NCBI GenBank assembly: GCA_964058845.1
Contig: CAXKVR010000273.1
Location: 124,001-188,000, forward strand
Direction of reading: 5' to 3'
Length of the DNA stretch: 64,000 nucleotides
Source of the DNA: Carex sylvatica
Lineage: Eukaryota > Streptophyta > Magnoliopsida > Poales > Cyperaceae
The notes under the pieces were generated by a model. The model had not been told where the DNA came from. It did no database searches and saw only the letters and a program-made list of their open reading frames with translations. The translations under genes were made by a program, and so were the position numbers. Shown here one piece after another: positions 1-12,727 of this stretch; position 1 is the stretch's first letter; each line of letters starts with the position of its first letter.

Positions 1-1
1 C

Positions 2-409
2 TATGGTTTGTATTCTCCAGGTTACGTTCTGATTCAGTCGATGTCTCCTTCATATCTACCAGGGTTTGTTCAGCCTCACCCCTTCCCGCTTTTTCCTGGC
101 ACCTCCACACAGCCAACTTAGTATCCTCCCTGTCCGGACTTTGCTAGCACCTCCACACAGTATCCTCCCATCTCCATGGATGATCCTATCATGAGATGTG
201 CCTACGGTTTATTCCCATCGGTTGAGACTTCACAGACAGTAGCATTTGATCCTGCAGTCCAGTAGTTGACCGAGATTAGGGAGGTTCATATAGAGGATGC
301 TGAGGCCATTGAGTCAGATGATTCTCTCGACCACACGCCACTCGCGCTACAGATTCGAGGTTTGAGGGTCATGAGACAGAGGCAGCTGTTCAGTTTTTTT
401 TACTATTAG
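2..409 (+). pseudogene. Decayed proline-rich reading frame, probably the tail of a transposon protein
   Basis: One frame reads through about 400 bases from the window edge, interrupted only by two TAG codons (near 118 and 265). The translation is rich in Pro, Ser and Tyr, then acidic (IEDAEAIESDDSLDH), and ends in a basic stretch (RGLRVMRQRQ) before a TAG at about 407. Both internal stops could come from CAG to TAG changes. I do not recognise the family. The composition resembles the C-terminal tails of plant mobile-domain or Mutator-type proteins, and the palindromic words downstream fit a transposon, but this is inference. The 5' part lies outside the window. Confidence 0.35.
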
Positions 410-1700
410 ATTGTAGTTTATTTTCGTACTTTTTTTACTTTATTGTTTGTCAAATACTATGATTTATTATATTATGATGCTTATTTTGTCATATATAGTT
501 TATTTATCGTACTATTTTGATTTTTTATTTGTTGTTTTTATTCCGTAAAGACATATCGAACAAATGAATAAAACAAAAAAAATACAATTACAACTATTTT
601 TAAAACAAAAACAACACAATTACAACTATTTTCAAACAAATAATACAATTACAACTATATATTTAATAACTATTTTTAAAAAAACAACACAAAAATATCC
701 TAAACCCTAAAACAAAACAAAAATATACATTCTGAAAAAAAAAATGGGTGGCCGCATCCCCTAGAAGCGGCCCAAAATTCTGCCCGCTTTGCCTAGATAC
801 GGCCATATCATTTTTCAAATTTTCATAAAGGCGTGAAGTTTTAGTTTATTATTTTTGGGAGTATGGTATATTTAAAATTTTCAATTTTTTGAGCCATAAA
901 TAATTGTATAATTGTATATTTTAATATTTAAAACTTAAACGAGAAGTTTGAATATTTAATTAACCTATTTTAATCCACAAGCAATGCGTGCAAACAAGCA
1001 TTTATATTTTTCCAAGTTTGTAGATTAATTACAATATCAGGAATCTTAGACTTTAGTGAATTAATTAACTTAGTTGTAACCAATAGATACATTTAATTTA
1101 TTGTACTTATCATTTTGTTTTATTGATCTGCTAACAAATATTCAAGAATTTATATTTTTGTTACGTGCATGCATGCATCAAATTGTGAAGAAGAAAAATA
1201 CCGAAATTTTTATTAATAACATTAAAATCAATCAAATTAAAAAAAACAACATCACTATTTGAAAAAACAAAATCCAAATATGACATTTCTGCAGTATTAC
1301 TCAGCGGAATTGCAATGGACCCAATTCTGCTAGATTATCCAGCAGCATTAGTTTTCTTTTTTTGCTTGATTCCGCTGGATTATATCCAGCAAAATTAGTT
1401 TTTATTGTTGTTGCTAATTCCATTGAATTTCTATCCTTAAAAGTTAGTTCCGCTAAATAACCTCAATTCTGTTGGATTATGCAGTGAAAATGTTATTTTT
1501 GGAACCATAAAAGCGATGTTATTTTCTTTAATTTGATTGATTTTAATGTTATTAATAAAAAATTCGGAGAAAAATATTAACAGTGTTCAGGTTATTTGTT
1601 TTTTTTCTTTGATGTAAAAGTATCAATGCTTAAAAAAGAAATTTGATAACTTAACACACACAAAAGTGAAAAGTATAATGTGGACAATACTATCCCTTGT
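410..1700. other. Non-coding AT-rich stretch with two palindromic-word patches
   Basis: No credible gene. At 744-812 GC-rich words pair with one another (GGCCGCATC ... GATACGGCC) in otherwise AT-rich DNA. At 1300-1485 a different word recurs three or four times: versions of ATTCCGCTGGATTA followed by its near-complement TCCAGCA. A CT microsatellite begins near 1710. The word patches resemble those at 10,815, 26,570, 31,140 and 59,060. Confidence 0.5.
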
Positions 1701-1702
1701 CT

Positions 1703-1708
<6 letters not shown>

Positions 1709-1767
<59 letters not shown>
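1709..1767. repeat. (CT)n(TA)n microsatellite
   Basis: An uninterrupted CT run passes into a TA run and abuts the first fold-back element. A TA run also follows the element's right end (2145-2166). The long ORF across it on the minus strand is only a translation of the simple repeat. Confidence 0.9.
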
Positions 1768-2144
1768 GAGGAGGGATCGGATGACACTCTTTTTTGATGA
1801 CATCACATGACACCGTCTATTTTTAAAGTTTTCAAAATCCAAACGGTCGATCCAAACCGTTCAACTTGATGGATATGTTAAAATGTGCTTGCAGATCAAA
1901 TTTTATATTTTTCGGAATTTTTTTACTATTTATTAAGTATTTAACAAAATCGCTATATTCAGACCGTTGAATTTTGTATCCATATGAATAAATAGTAAAA
2001 AAATTCCGAAAAATATAAAATTTGATCTGCAAGCACATTTTAACATATCCATCAAGTTGAACGATTTGGATCGACCTTTTGGACTTTAAAAATGGACGGT
2101 GTCATCCGATGTCACCAAAAAAGGGTGTCATCCGATCCCTCCTC
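1768..2144. mobile_element. Fold-back element FB1 (type A core)
   Basis: The left end GAGGAGGGATCGGATGACAC is the exact reverse complement of the right end before the TA repeat. The two halves pair almost throughout. The inner arm is the type A core (AAATTTTATATTTTTCGGAA, then TTTTTTTACTATTTATTA), and the central loop carries TTCAGACCGTTGAATTTTGT. No coding capacity. TA repeats lie on both sides, so a target duplication cannot be read. Confidence 0.85.
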
Positions 2145-4019
2145 ATATATATATATATATATATATTAGATTCTGATAGTGGAAAAAATTACAAATATAA
2201 AAGAAATTGTGAAAACTAAAAAAAACAGAAATTATATTGATAAAATAGTAACGATACAAGATATTTGTTGGGGCTAATCAACCAAAAGAGGACTCACTCA
2301 ACTCTTAAGGGATTTGTTCACCTAACAGAAATCCAATGGGGACTCACTTACCCAAAGGAGACCCGAAGGGGACTCATTCACCCTAAACTTAGCATCACAC
2401 TAAGACAAAAACAAACTGACTCTCATCTAATATATACCATCTCCTCTAACCCATGGACTTATTTATAATAAAAGAGAAATAAAAATGAGTTGTTACAAAA
2501 TCTTGCAATATATGATTTTAAAGCAGTATGATTTTTTCTTTAATGAGCCATGATATTATGCTTTTAATAAGTCGTTAATTGGCAGCACCATATTCTCTTT
2601 TATTTCTCTCATTAATTGGTTGCATCATATTCATTGGCAGAATAAACTAAATTGTGTTATTTATAAATTAGTACGGAAATATTCTATGAAATAACCATTA
2701 AAGGAATAGAGAAAAATTAGAGAAATACAAGAGCGAAAAAAGAAAGAAAGAAAGAAAGATCAGAGAATAAAAAATAAAATAAAAATTCGGAGCATTTACG
2801 AGGCTAGCTGGTGAAAAAATGTCCCGTAGAACAGACCCATATATTTCACATTAAATTTTAATTCTAAATTAAAATTTGAATAATGTAAGTTAAACAAAAA
2901 TGAATTCTAAATTCAAAAAATAAACACATTAAATTTAATTCATAAACATTCTAATTTTAACCGCTTTACTTTATATTAAATTAATTCGAAAATTTAAAAT
3001 TTTGACATCTAGACATGCACATCACTCGTAAGATACATAGATAGATTTCAATGTTTAAATCCATTGTTTGAAATCAATTAATCCAATATGTTTTAGAGTA
3101 GTTAAGTTTACAAAGAAATTTTTGTGAACTTAAGAACCCTAGTTCTACTCGTTTCATTTGACAATTCTAAAAAGGAGTGTAACTACGAGCCCCGCAAAGC
3201 AAAATTCGATTAGTGTTATAATGTCAAAATTCGATTTTGCATAATGTTGAAATGATGTTTCAAAAGATATCTCTGAAGTAGATTGTGATTGATTTATTAA
3301 ATTTCTGATCATAATTTCCAATTAACAGAGTCATTTACTTACATTTTAATTGTACCAACTGTTGATGTGAATAATAATTACACCAGCATCGATCGCCTGA
3401 AAAAAAGTTGCTGAAAAAAAATATTATAATCCTAACTGAAATTGCTACCGTGAGAACTGAGCAATCCATTCGGCCGACAGTCACTTGGGAGTGGATATAT
3501 CATCTTAGTCTTTTCACAGTAGCACACTGAGATACAAGTGGACGTATAGTTGATAGATAAGTGAGAGAACTCAAGTCTTTGCACAGTAGATAATTAATTT
3601 CTTTCAAAATCATACATTTAATCATTGCATTGCTTTGGCTACAGTGATACATCGCCAAAAATTGATGGTATCCACCTGAAACTTACAGTTATATATATAT
3701 ATATAAACACGTCACTGCACTTATTTATGAAATACAAGAATTCGTAAAAATGACTGTTGTTAAGGATACATCTACAAAAATTGTTATTTATGAGAGTATT
3801 GTATAATTACCGATGTGAATATCTATGATGAAACAAGTACTTTTGTTCTTGTAGATATTTATCGATGTTTGTTGGTTCAGAAATAATTTTTTTGTAAAAA
3901 TTGAATTAATTTAACATCTTAAATTGGCACAAATAAAATTTAGTTTATCGGTAAAGTGTTTGGATAACAATTAGTTTTTATTCATTTTTCTATCCAATAA
4001 TATTAAAACTACTACAAAA
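2145..4019. other. AT-rich intergenic DNA with a degraded type B fold-back half
   Basis: No supported gene. About 2930-3100 resembles the right half of the type B fold-back elements (short word ACATGCACATCACTCGTAAG, compare ACATGTAGACACATCACTCG near 32,552). A GAAA run lies at 2738-2759 and a TA run at 3691-3704. Confidence 0.4.
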
Positions 4020-6183
4020 ATTGGATACTTTATTCGGGAGTACTTATGCGTGGTAGCCACCGACTTACGCATGGAACGAGTTATTGTAGTGGGAGAAATC
4101 GTGACCATGATTTGCAAATACCTCAACATCCATATGGGCCATGAGCGCGAAGCGTTGGAACAAACCCGTCTCAACATAACCTACTTGAGCAGGATCAAAC
4201 ACGTGAAGATGGCCTTCAACCAGCACACGGGTGATCTGAACTACTATCTATTATTGGCCAACAAGTACTTCACGCTCATCCACACCGACCACTATATCTC
4301 CGCCAATCACAACCCTCACCACCAAGCCGGGAACGATGAGAAAAAAGATGATATCGCGCCCATGACAATCTCCTACACAGCCTGGGAAGGACAGATGAAG
4401 AGTCCTCCCGAAGATCAGACCGCAGCAACCGAAGTCAAAGCAGAACTGCACCATATCCTCCACCTTTCCAGATGCACAAGTACAGTTGAGCCAAATTGCA
4501 TGCTCGATCGCACACAGATGGAGCACAACTGCATGCACAACCGCACGACCTCAGTCTGCCATGTCTCTATCAATTCTGACAAGCCAGTGTCCCTTTCCAT
4601 AGCCATAAGGTCATACCTGAACAGGGAGGGGTAGATTTTGACGTCATACTGAAGTGTCTCAACCATTTGGAGACCTACAACAAACTCATGAGCAAGGCCT
4701 TTGTGGAATTCCAACGCTATTGCGCATGAGAAGGAGTCACCTTCGACAGTGTGCCCCATCCCTTCTAAAGTTTGTAAGTTCACTGGTTCTGACCCCTCTC
4801 CTTTAAGTTTCTGAATTGATTAACATCGCTATCGATGTAAAGATTTAAGCTTAGGGGAGAAGGTGTAAGAACCATGTATCTTTGCATTGCATGTTTACTT
4901 TTTGTACTTGTAAAAACTAGGGTTTTACCTAACCATGAATAGGGTCTCTTGTTAGACTTGTTATGATGTTTCCCTAGTCTTTGTCGTGCATGTTTAAAAT
5001 TCCAGCAAATTACATTTAGGTTTAGGGAGTCTATACTTGTTAAATTGTGGAAGAAAATAATTTGGATGAAAATTGTTAAGTCAAACTTGAAATATATATA
5101 TCCTCCAAGACACTTGATTGAATCATTTTAGAATAAGAAAGACTAAGGCTAACAACATATTTAGATTGAAAAGAAAATTTCAGAAATGGATTTATTAGAA
5201 TTGTTACATGTGATAACTTCTATAAAGTACATTCTTTTTATGTTTTTGACCTCGATAATTTGATAAAGTCTAAGGATAAATTTTAGATATACGTATTTAG
5301 GAATTGTGTGTATTCATAGTGAACATGACTCGTACTTTACATTTATTTACTTTTTCAAAAATACAAGAAAAATACAAAAAATCAGAAAATACAAAAAAAA
5401 ATTAGAAAATAGAAAAACACAAAAATATGCATTAAAAGATGGAGATAGAAAAATTAGTACGGACGCCTACGTAAGAATGGTTGTCAATAGGCTCGAAAGA
5501 TCTCCCAATAAAAGTACATAAAAATATGAGTCCTTCCACCCAACTTTGATCTAGAGCCCGATGAAATCCTTAGGTGCATTCAGAATGCATAACCTCTCAT
5601 TTGTATTTATGCGTTAGAAGGGTGAAACCGGAACAAGTGAGATGGTGGGTTTTTGCATTTTTGTTATCTACTTTATTTTAAATTTTAAAGTTCTACATTT
5701 GCATAAGCCATGCTTTAGTAACACATTTAGTCACTTAGTTTTATCCCAAACCTAAGGGTATGGTCGAAGAAGGGATCAAGTCGTAAAGAGAAAGGTGAAA
5801 TGGATTTTATTTACTTTATGGTTATTATCATCATAATGATTTTAAATTTCTGTTTTTGAAAGATTATGATTAAAGTAAAAAATGGTGTTGTGAATGCAAA
5901 GGTTTCTATTTCTAAAAGATTTTTGTTCTAGCACAAAAATTAGAGTTTGAGTAAGCAATGTCATGACAAATCCAGATCTGAAATAATTTAACAAGTCTTG
6001 TAGTCTGGTTTAGAGTAATGTTTAAAGGTTCGAACCAAGGATATATGTGACCCGGGAATCAATTGTTTAGATTTGCTTGTAGATAATCAAATCTATAACA
6101 TTTGCAAAATCTTATATTTTATTCGGGGATGAACAAAATCTCAGATTATTTGTTTGGGATGAACAAAGATTTAAGCTTGGGGG
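4020..6183 (+). mobile_element. Remnant of a gypsy (Athila-like) LTR retrotransposon, internal region
   Basis: An open stretch at 4050-4634, continuing in frame with few stops to about 4770, encodes a protein with the spacing GEIVTMICKYLNIHMG ... NYYLLLANKYFTLIH. It resembles plant gypsy/Athila-associated ORFs, but I cannot place it firmly. Downstream is non-coding DNA with CAAAAATAC-like runs (5345-5430) and two purine-rich tracts after AAGCTT (4848-4863 and 6172-6183). The second directly precedes a TGT-starting LTR-like block, as a polypurine tract should. No integrase, reverse transcriptase or protease was seen, so the element is deleted or non-autonomous. Confidence 0.45.
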
Positions 6184-7387
6184 TGTGATAGGGGTGAAAT
6201 AAGTCGTTATTTTTCCTATCACTTAACCTAAAATATTGTTATTTATTGAGTTACAATTACTTATTTTTCATAGAATCAGATTTTTTTTTTTTTTTTGTTA
6301 TTTTACTTGATCTTAGATAATTGCATATTTTCGACGATATTCAAGCTAAAACAGGCATAAAACGAAGCAATTATGACATTCAGCCTCAGCCGTGCGGGTG
6401 CCCTCATCTGCATGCTACCCAGAAGAGTTGTCGTAGGAAGTTATGCCCTCCATGAGGTTTACACCCAAACTGCATGCGACTCAGACATCTGCACGCAGAA
6501 ACTACAAGAACAACGATTACAACTCTAACTTGCCAACCAAGACCTATATATGCATTTGGACACTTGGAGAACATATCTCTGGACAACTATTCATCATTCC
6601 ATACCAGAGAGCATAGAGAATTAGGTTAGAACTAGGGTTTTCTCTCATGAAGGCTATGCAAAGGATAAATTAGTAAAATAGAGAAGCCTCTATTAGAAGA
6701 AAATAAAGAGGCAAGATCTGAAGATGGTGTGCATGAGAGAAGAGACAGCATATGTGTTATCCTTCTATGTCTCTCTATTGCTTCCTTTCTTTATGTCTTT
6801 TGTCTCTTTTGTTGTTGAACCAACTATGAGCGGATAAGTAACATTTTTCTAGGGTGAAGACATGTAATCTTGAATTCTTATGAGTTTAATCTAAGGTTTA
6901 TTTATATTTATTATTTGCTTTATGATTTGAATTCTTTCTAAGATTTACTCTTTGTATTTTTACTTGACTTAGTTCATAACAAACTTCGTATACACATTGA
7001 GATGCGCACTCCATGGTATGCATAAGAGGTTGACCAATAGGTTAAGGATATTATTATCTTAGATCCAAGTAGGAGAGACGTAATTATTGACACTTGTGAT
7101 CTGAACTTCAGTTAGAAATCTATTAGGATATAGTCTAGTAGATGAACATCACACTCTATAACTAATAGTGGAGTGATCTTAATTGTTATTATTATGAAAG
7201 GCATATAGGAATGACGTATTTATGAACTTGACCATTTTCTAATATTAGTAATTATGACTTATCATTAATCTTCATACAATTGTTTAGGTACCTTTACTAG
7301 TCCTACTCAATTAGCGTGTTATAACATTTTAGTGACTAACACTTGAACAGGATTAGCAACTCTCGGATTGCATTTGATACCAGTACA
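6184..7387 (+). repeat. LTR-like block, copy 1
   Basis: It starts TGTGATAGGGG immediately after the purine tract AAGCTTGGGGG and ends ...GATACCAGTACA, giving TGT...ACA borders. The last 630 bases are clearly repeated at 29,790-30,433: shared words include GAAGACATGTAATCTTGAAT and TCTGAACTTCAGTTAGA, and both end GATACCAG. Similarity continues about 20 bases past the proposed end (GTTCTGATCA), so the right border may be misplaced. On the minus strand the end reads TGGTATCA, which resembles an initiator-tRNA primer site, so the opposite orientation cannot be excluded. Confidence 0.5.
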
Positions 7388-7399
7388 TGGCGTATGTTG

Positions 7400-10175
7400 T
7401 TCTGATCAGTGCAAGGATCATACATGAAAATTGGCCCATGTTCGGTCCACCTATCCTAAAGGATATTCTGAATTTTTTTCAATCCTGGATAGATGCCCAA
7501 AGCTTACGCCAATCAAATTTAATTCTCATCACAAATATTGATGAAGCAGTTAAGGTCACTGATTTTAGTCCTATCTCAGTGTGTAATGTGATCTACAAAA
7601 TTATTTCTAAAATCTTGACTTTGAGATTGAAACCATACATCGGCCTTTGTATTTTGAGGGCTCGAAGTGCATTTTTGCCGGGTCGTGAAATCTCAAAAAA
7701 TGTTATTCTCCTTAGGGAAGTACTCCACTCTTTTTGTTTGCCAGCATACAAGAACAAAGAGTTATATTTGAAAGTTGATTTATCAAAAGCTTTCGATGGA
7801 ATGAATTGAGATTTTATAAGTTCTCTAATGACAATTTATAACTTTCCTCTAAATTTGCGGATTGGATTATGGTATGCATTAAGTCAACTCAATTTAGAAT
7901 TACGTTAAATGGTAAAGGAGATGGTTTTCTAAATTTGAATAATGGTTTGAGGCAAGGTTGTTCATTATCACTATATATTTTTATTTTGGGAATGGATGTG
8001 CTCTCGAGGAGTCTAGCATACTGTGTGCAAACAAGGGTTCTGAGAAGGGGTCCGCATTGCTCCATCGGCTTAGCCTCTAACATATTGTTTATATGCGGAT
8101 GATTTATTAATTTTTGGTGCAGTTAGGAATGAAGAGGCTCAATAGATAATGATTTCCCTTCAAGAATTTTCTGAGGTTTCGGGTCAGATTGTGGGGATCC
8201 AAAAAAGTAGTATCTGGTATAGCATAATCACACCTACTTTGGTTAGAGAAGAGATCTCCAACTTGTTCCTGATCCCGCCAAATGCAATGTTTTCCTCTTA
8301 TTTGGGTGCTCCAATTGAAACAAAAAGACAGTCTTTTGATTTTTTTTGATTGAAAAATTTGAGGCGAAACTCCAGATGTGAAAAAGTGCCCTTCTTTCTC
8401 ATGCGGGCCGATTAGTGCTGGTTTGGACTGTTCTTTAAGCTATGCCCATTTATTACATGGCCATGTGTCGTATTTCCAATTCAGTGATAAATGGAATAAC
8501 CTATATTAATCGAAGATTTTTCTGGAGAAAAGTAAAGAAGCGGAGGTATTTAGCATATGTCGCTTGGGATAAAATCACGATGCCAGTAGATATGGGAGCC
8601 TTGATGTGCGTGATCTTCAAGTAATGAATGAAAGCCTTCTAATAAAATTTTTGGGGTATTTAGCTTCAGGTTCTGAGGCACAGTGGGTAAGGATAGTAAA
8701 AGCCAAGTATTTTTCAAAAAGTGAATTATGGCATAGTAAAAGAGATTATAATTGCATGGGTTTTGGATAAGCATGATGCGCCTTAGAAGTATCCTAGAGC
8801 CATGGGTACAGTGGAGGATAGGCAATGGTGAAAGCTGTGGAGTCTTCGCTCAACCGTGGTTTCAAGGGGCATTAGAATCAAAACCAACAGACAATACACA
8901 ACGACATTTGGTTGTCAAAGATCTCCTTGATTTTCAAAGTGAAAACTGGGATGTCGACCGCCTCACTCTACTGTTCAGCTATGTGAAGTGCATGGAAATC
9001 ATTTCAAATATTGATCCTCCATTGCAAGAGGACTCTGAAGACAAGCTAATTTTCAAAAAGAGAAGTACTGGCATGTATTTGGTGAAGTTGGGATATTTTC
9101 TATTGAGAAATCAGCAAGCAAGTCCAAGCACTGGAACCAAAGAGTTATGGGAAGCTGTATGGCATAAGGTGGAAGTGCTACTTAGAATCAGGTTATTTGT
9201 TTGGAAATTAATTCACAAGCCCCTCCCTCTAGCAAAAATAATGCATCGTTGGTTCCCAAAGCAAAGCCCGTTATGTGTTACATGTAGTTGTGAAGAGGAA
9301 GACGCCATTCATCTCCTACACCTATGTCCATTCTATAGGGCGTGCATGTTAGCAAGACCGCTAAGCATGAGAACTTACAAATTTCGGGGTGATTTTGTGC
9401 AAGTGATATAGACTATTTCGGAAGCCCTTGATGAAAATTAGTGGCAACTATACGTTAATTCTGCATGGGCCCTTTGGAGATGTCGAAATGATTGAACTTA
9501 TGGAGGTAAACAACTAGATTTCTCCCAGTTCATGAGTTATCTCAAATTCATAAATATGAAATCAAAAATTGGTGCTACACGTAAGTTTTGTGTGATGCCA
9601 GGTAGGACATAAGGCGAAAGCTCAATGTCAGAGGTGCAACAGGATTATTGTTGCTTTTTGAACGGTTCATGGTCAAAGGGGTGGTCAGAAGGGATTGGAA
9701 TAGTCATGTGGCATAAGGAGGAAATGATTATTTATGAATCTAAGGCGGTCAAGGGTTGCTGCCCTTTACAAATAGAAGCCATGGCTCTCAAAGAATCTCT
9801 TCTACTGACGATCAAACTGAGAATAGATACATATGCTTTCCTTTCATATTATCTCACCCTGATAAAAGCTGTCTCAAGTCCACAACCTCCAGCTGATGCG
9901 GATTGGCGTGCATTTGAAGAAGTGCTAGAAAGTTGGAAGCTGCTACAAGAAAATCCTTCCTTTTCATGTACTCATATACAAAGAGGTCAGAATGATATGA
10001 CTGATATGTTAGCAAAACAAGGGAGGCTTAACAATTGGGATTGCTCGGGTTATATTTTTCTTTTTTTAGATAGCAATGTAACAAAAGTCAGGGTGGACAA
10101 AAGAAGAGCTGCTAAGATGATAGTTGTAATGTGATGTAATGACCTACGGGTTTATGATAACAAAAAAAATTATAG
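7400..10175 (+). pseudogene. Dead LINE (L1-type non-LTR retrotransposon): reverse transcriptase, zf-RVT, RNase H
   Basis: Pieces in shifting frames spell out a plant LINE ORF2. Reverse transcriptase blocks: VTDFSPISVCNVIYKIISKI at 7555, FLPGREISKN and DLSKAFDGMN to 7809, LRQGCSLSLYIFI near 7950, and the catalytic YADD box at 8092-8103. The zinc-binding zf-RVT domain lies at 9100-9350 (CVTCSCEEEDAIHLLHLCPF). An RNase H-like domain follows at 9625-10,134; its first acidic residue is Asn (LNGSW instead of DGSW). AFDGMN is followed by TGA where the family has Trp. Endonuclease and ORF1 are absent, so the copy is 5'-truncated. A short A run at about 10,160-10,170 may be the tail. Confidence 0.85.
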
Positions 10176-10840
10176 AATTGAGAGAACCTATTTCTAAAAA
10201 TAAAGTTGTAGGAAAGATTTTGTGTGTAATGCTTAAGAAATCAAGATGAGAGTCAATGATAAGCATCCTTGAAGTACTCTCGGAAGTTCACACTTTTACC
10301 CTGGACGAACTATTTTCTCATCTCCAAAGTTGTGAAGAGAGGCTTTGACTAACCAAAAAACCTGACCCTAAAACTAAGATTATAGCTCTTCCTGCACAAA
10401 ACAAAAAATTTTACAAAAACAAATCCTACAACTCCTCAAACAATTATTCCTCAAATTATTACTTCATTAACAAAATCAACCAAAAATTCTCCAAAGATTT
10501 TCTCCTCTTATCCAAAACATTTCAAAGCATATTAGACTTTGAACAAAAATACAACAAGAATCATCTAGAGAATAATAAGAAGATGATGTGTCTAACTTGT
10601 CACAAGGAATGGCATTCCATGCAAACATGCTATAAGATCTCCTAGACACAAAGATGAAGGAGGATAACAAAAATGCCAATTGAGGTCGAATAATGAAAAA
10701 TATCAAGGTAGGAAAATGTTAACATGGAGCGATGATGAGTCTGACACAGAGACAGATGATGAACAAGTAGTCAACCTAGCCTTGATGGCTAACTATGAGG
10801 AAGACTCCGATGTTACGGTCCGTATGGCTCCATACGAACC
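10176..10840 (+). pseudogene. Fragment of a copia-type gag with a CCHC zinc knuckle
   Basis: Around 10,580-10,620 the frame reads CLTCHKEWHSMQTC, which fits the CX2CX4HX4C zinc knuckle of retroviral-type gag. After a stop and a frame break it continues with MLTWSDDESDTETDDEQVVNLALMA (10,716-10,790). In Ty1/copia elements an acidic stretch of this kind followed by NLCLMA comes just after the knuckle. No protease, integrase or reverse transcriptase follows, so only a scrap remains. The homology call comes from motif order, not from a search. Confidence 0.65.
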
Positions 10841-11020
10841 TAGCCAGTGGATACGGAGGCAAAAGAAGAACTGGGAAGTGACCAAGTAGCGGATACGGAC
10901 CGTATCACCCCAGGCGATCCATAACCAAGGGATAGAATCGAAGGAAGTTAGCAGGAAAATAACTTATCGGTTTGGATACGAATCGTATCACCCTATACGG
11001 TCCGTAACCAAGAAGAAACT
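10812..11020. repeat. Cluster of quasi-palindromic words (ATACGGACCGTAT type)
   Basis: The word TACGGTCCGTA or its relatives occurs at least five times: TTACGGTCCGTATGG near 10,815, CATACGAACC, GGATACGGACCGTATCACC near 10,890, GATACGAATCGTATCACCC near 10,977, and TATACGGTCCGTAACC near 11,000. Each copy is close to self-complementary and several are followed by CACC or CCC. It is not a regular tandem array. Confidence 0.6.
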
Positions 11021-11875
11021 GAGAGTTGCAAACCCGTTAACAAAGAGATGCTCGATTTCTGTGAGAATCACGTCTTATAACCGTTAGAAACTCCCGTTTC
11101 TAACATAAACCCCGACCCCTCTCTCTCTCTACTCTCTTCTCCTCTTTCCAACCTCCCTTCCTCTCCTCTCTCTTCTTCCCTCTTGCACGAGCTGAGCCCA
11201 AACCACTGAAACGGTTGGCCTACTCCGAATTATTTCCATTGTCGCATCTCTCCTCGTCGCTCCAACTCCATCAATTCCGCCAAGCACTTTCCGATTGGAC
11301 TTCCCGCAACTCGTGATTGCGAACTTCATTCATCACCATTTTTGGTTTTTGTTTCTCAACTCTTCATTCTCTTCTTAATTTCAAATTCAAAAATCTAAAA
11401 TCAAAAGAAAATTCCGAAAATCACAAAATTAAATTCTAGCTTTTAATTCTATATATACAAGATGTGATAGTTTAGTTTAGGCTAGTCTAACTTTAGATTT
11501 ACGTATAATTAAGTCAGCTTATTTAATATTCGTTTAGTAGAATGATTGAGGCTTAAATCTCTTAAAAGGAATTGAATCACTTATCTGATTCCTTCTATGA
11601 TTATCAAAATAATATTGTCATCCCTCTATTTTCTTATATTATGTTAATCAATTTCTATAATGAAATAAACAATTTTGCCTCTTGTGCGTTAATGGCTTAA
11701 TGAAAATAAAAGTGACTAACACAAGCAATCATCATGGCTTTAGATGGCGCAATTCACGATGCCGACCAATTAACAACCTTTGAAATTAAATGAAGTATGA
11801 GGTTGATATTGCTTTCCATTTCCATTTAATTCGAGGGATACGCCGACAAGAAGTTGAAAGTCCGTACCACTTTTT

Positions 11876-11907
<32 letters not shown>
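11021..11907. other. Non-coding stretch, possibly LTR or leader sequence
   Basis: A CT-rich strip (11,115-11,185) is followed by AT-rich DNA and a TA microsatellite (11,879-11,907). No gene is supported. An ORF on the minus strand over the CT strip is compositional. Confidence 0.4.
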
Positions 11908-11910
<3 letters not shown>

Positions 11911-12330
11911 GTTGGCTACTATGCTTATATAAGCATATTCACACATATGCTTATAACTCATTTTTGTGTTTCCAATGTCTAAATAGTCGATCTGAACCGT
12001 TAGATGTGATCTCTATATTGAAATGTGCTTGGAGACCAAATTTTACATTTTTCTGAATTTTTTTACTATTTATTAAGCCAATTTGAAAATTTCTGATCCA
12101 ACGGTGGCTTCTGATTTTACTGTTTTGTTAAGCCACCGTTGGATCAGCGATTTTCAAAGTGACTTAATAAATAGTAAAAAAATTCAGAAAAATATAAAAT
12201 TTGGTCTCCAAGAACATATAAATATGGAGAACAAGATAAACGATTCGGATCGACCGTTAGGATTTTGAAAAGTTAAATATTGAGCCGTAGCACCGTAGCT
12301 CTCTATGCAACCCATAGCACCCTAGCCTTA
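11908..12330. mobile_element. Fold-back element FB2, chimeric outer arms
   Basis: The left end is GAGGTTGGCTACTATGC, as in FB6 and FB9. The core and loop are the A1 kind: GGAGACCAAATTTTACAT, then GATCCAACGGTGGCTTC and AAGCCACCGTTGGATCAG. The right half pairs with the left only through the core. Beyond about 12,255 it changes to an unrelated arm (GAGCCGTAGCACCGTAGC ... CACCCTAGCC). The right border is uncertain. Confidence 0.75.
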
Positions 12331-12351
12331 CTCTCTCTCTCTCTCTACGCT

Positions 12352-12727
12352 ACTTCGTGAATTAAACGGGTTGTTTTAATTCGCGCTCATATCTCTAGTT
12401 TCGAAGTCCAAATAGCCGATCCAAATCGTTAGATGTTTAATTTATATTAAAATGTGTTTGGAGACCAAATTTTATATTTTTTGGAATTTTTTTACTATTT
12501 ATTAAGATAGTTTGAAAATCGTTGTTTTTATTAAAATTTTGCACCATTAAAAAACAGCGATTTTCAAACTATCTTAATAAATAGTAAACAAATTCCAAAA
12601 AATATAAAATTTCGTCTTCAAGCATATTTTAATATAGATTAAACATCTAATGGTTTGAATCGTCTATTTGGACTTCGAAACTAGAGAAATGAGCGCGAAT
12701 TAAAACAATCCGTTTAATTCGCAAAGT
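12352..12727. mobile_element. Fold-back element FB3 (type A core, loop A2)
   Basis: The outer arms match each other through GAATTAAACGGGTTGTTTTA / CGCGCTCATATCTCTAG. The inner core is GGAGACCAAATTTTATAT ... TTTACTATTTATTAAGATAG. The loop pairs GTTTGAAAATCGTTGTTTTT with its partner AAAAAACAGCGATTTTCAAAC. It lies between FB2 and FB4 with only a few bases between units. Confidence 0.8.

Noticed and set aside
1592..1813. ORF rich in YIYIYI and EREREREK
   Set aside because: Translation of the CT and TA microsatellites.
4251..4783. Minus-strand ORFs of 95 and 122 residues
   Set aside because: They overlap the better supported plus-strand retroelement frame, and their Cys/Val-rich text fits no family.
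11129..11329. Minus-strand Arg/Glu-rich ORF
   Set aside because: Explained by the CT-rich strip; compositional.
12083..12268. Recurring 61-residue ORFs (MKI.DPTVASDFTVLLSHRWISDFQS...) at 12,083, 48,684, 49,256 and 49,733 that look like a conserved small protein family
   Set aside because: They are translations of the type A core and A1 loop of the fold-back elements. The similarity is explained by the hairpin DNA, both strands are equally open, and ATG and stop lie inside the inverted repeat.
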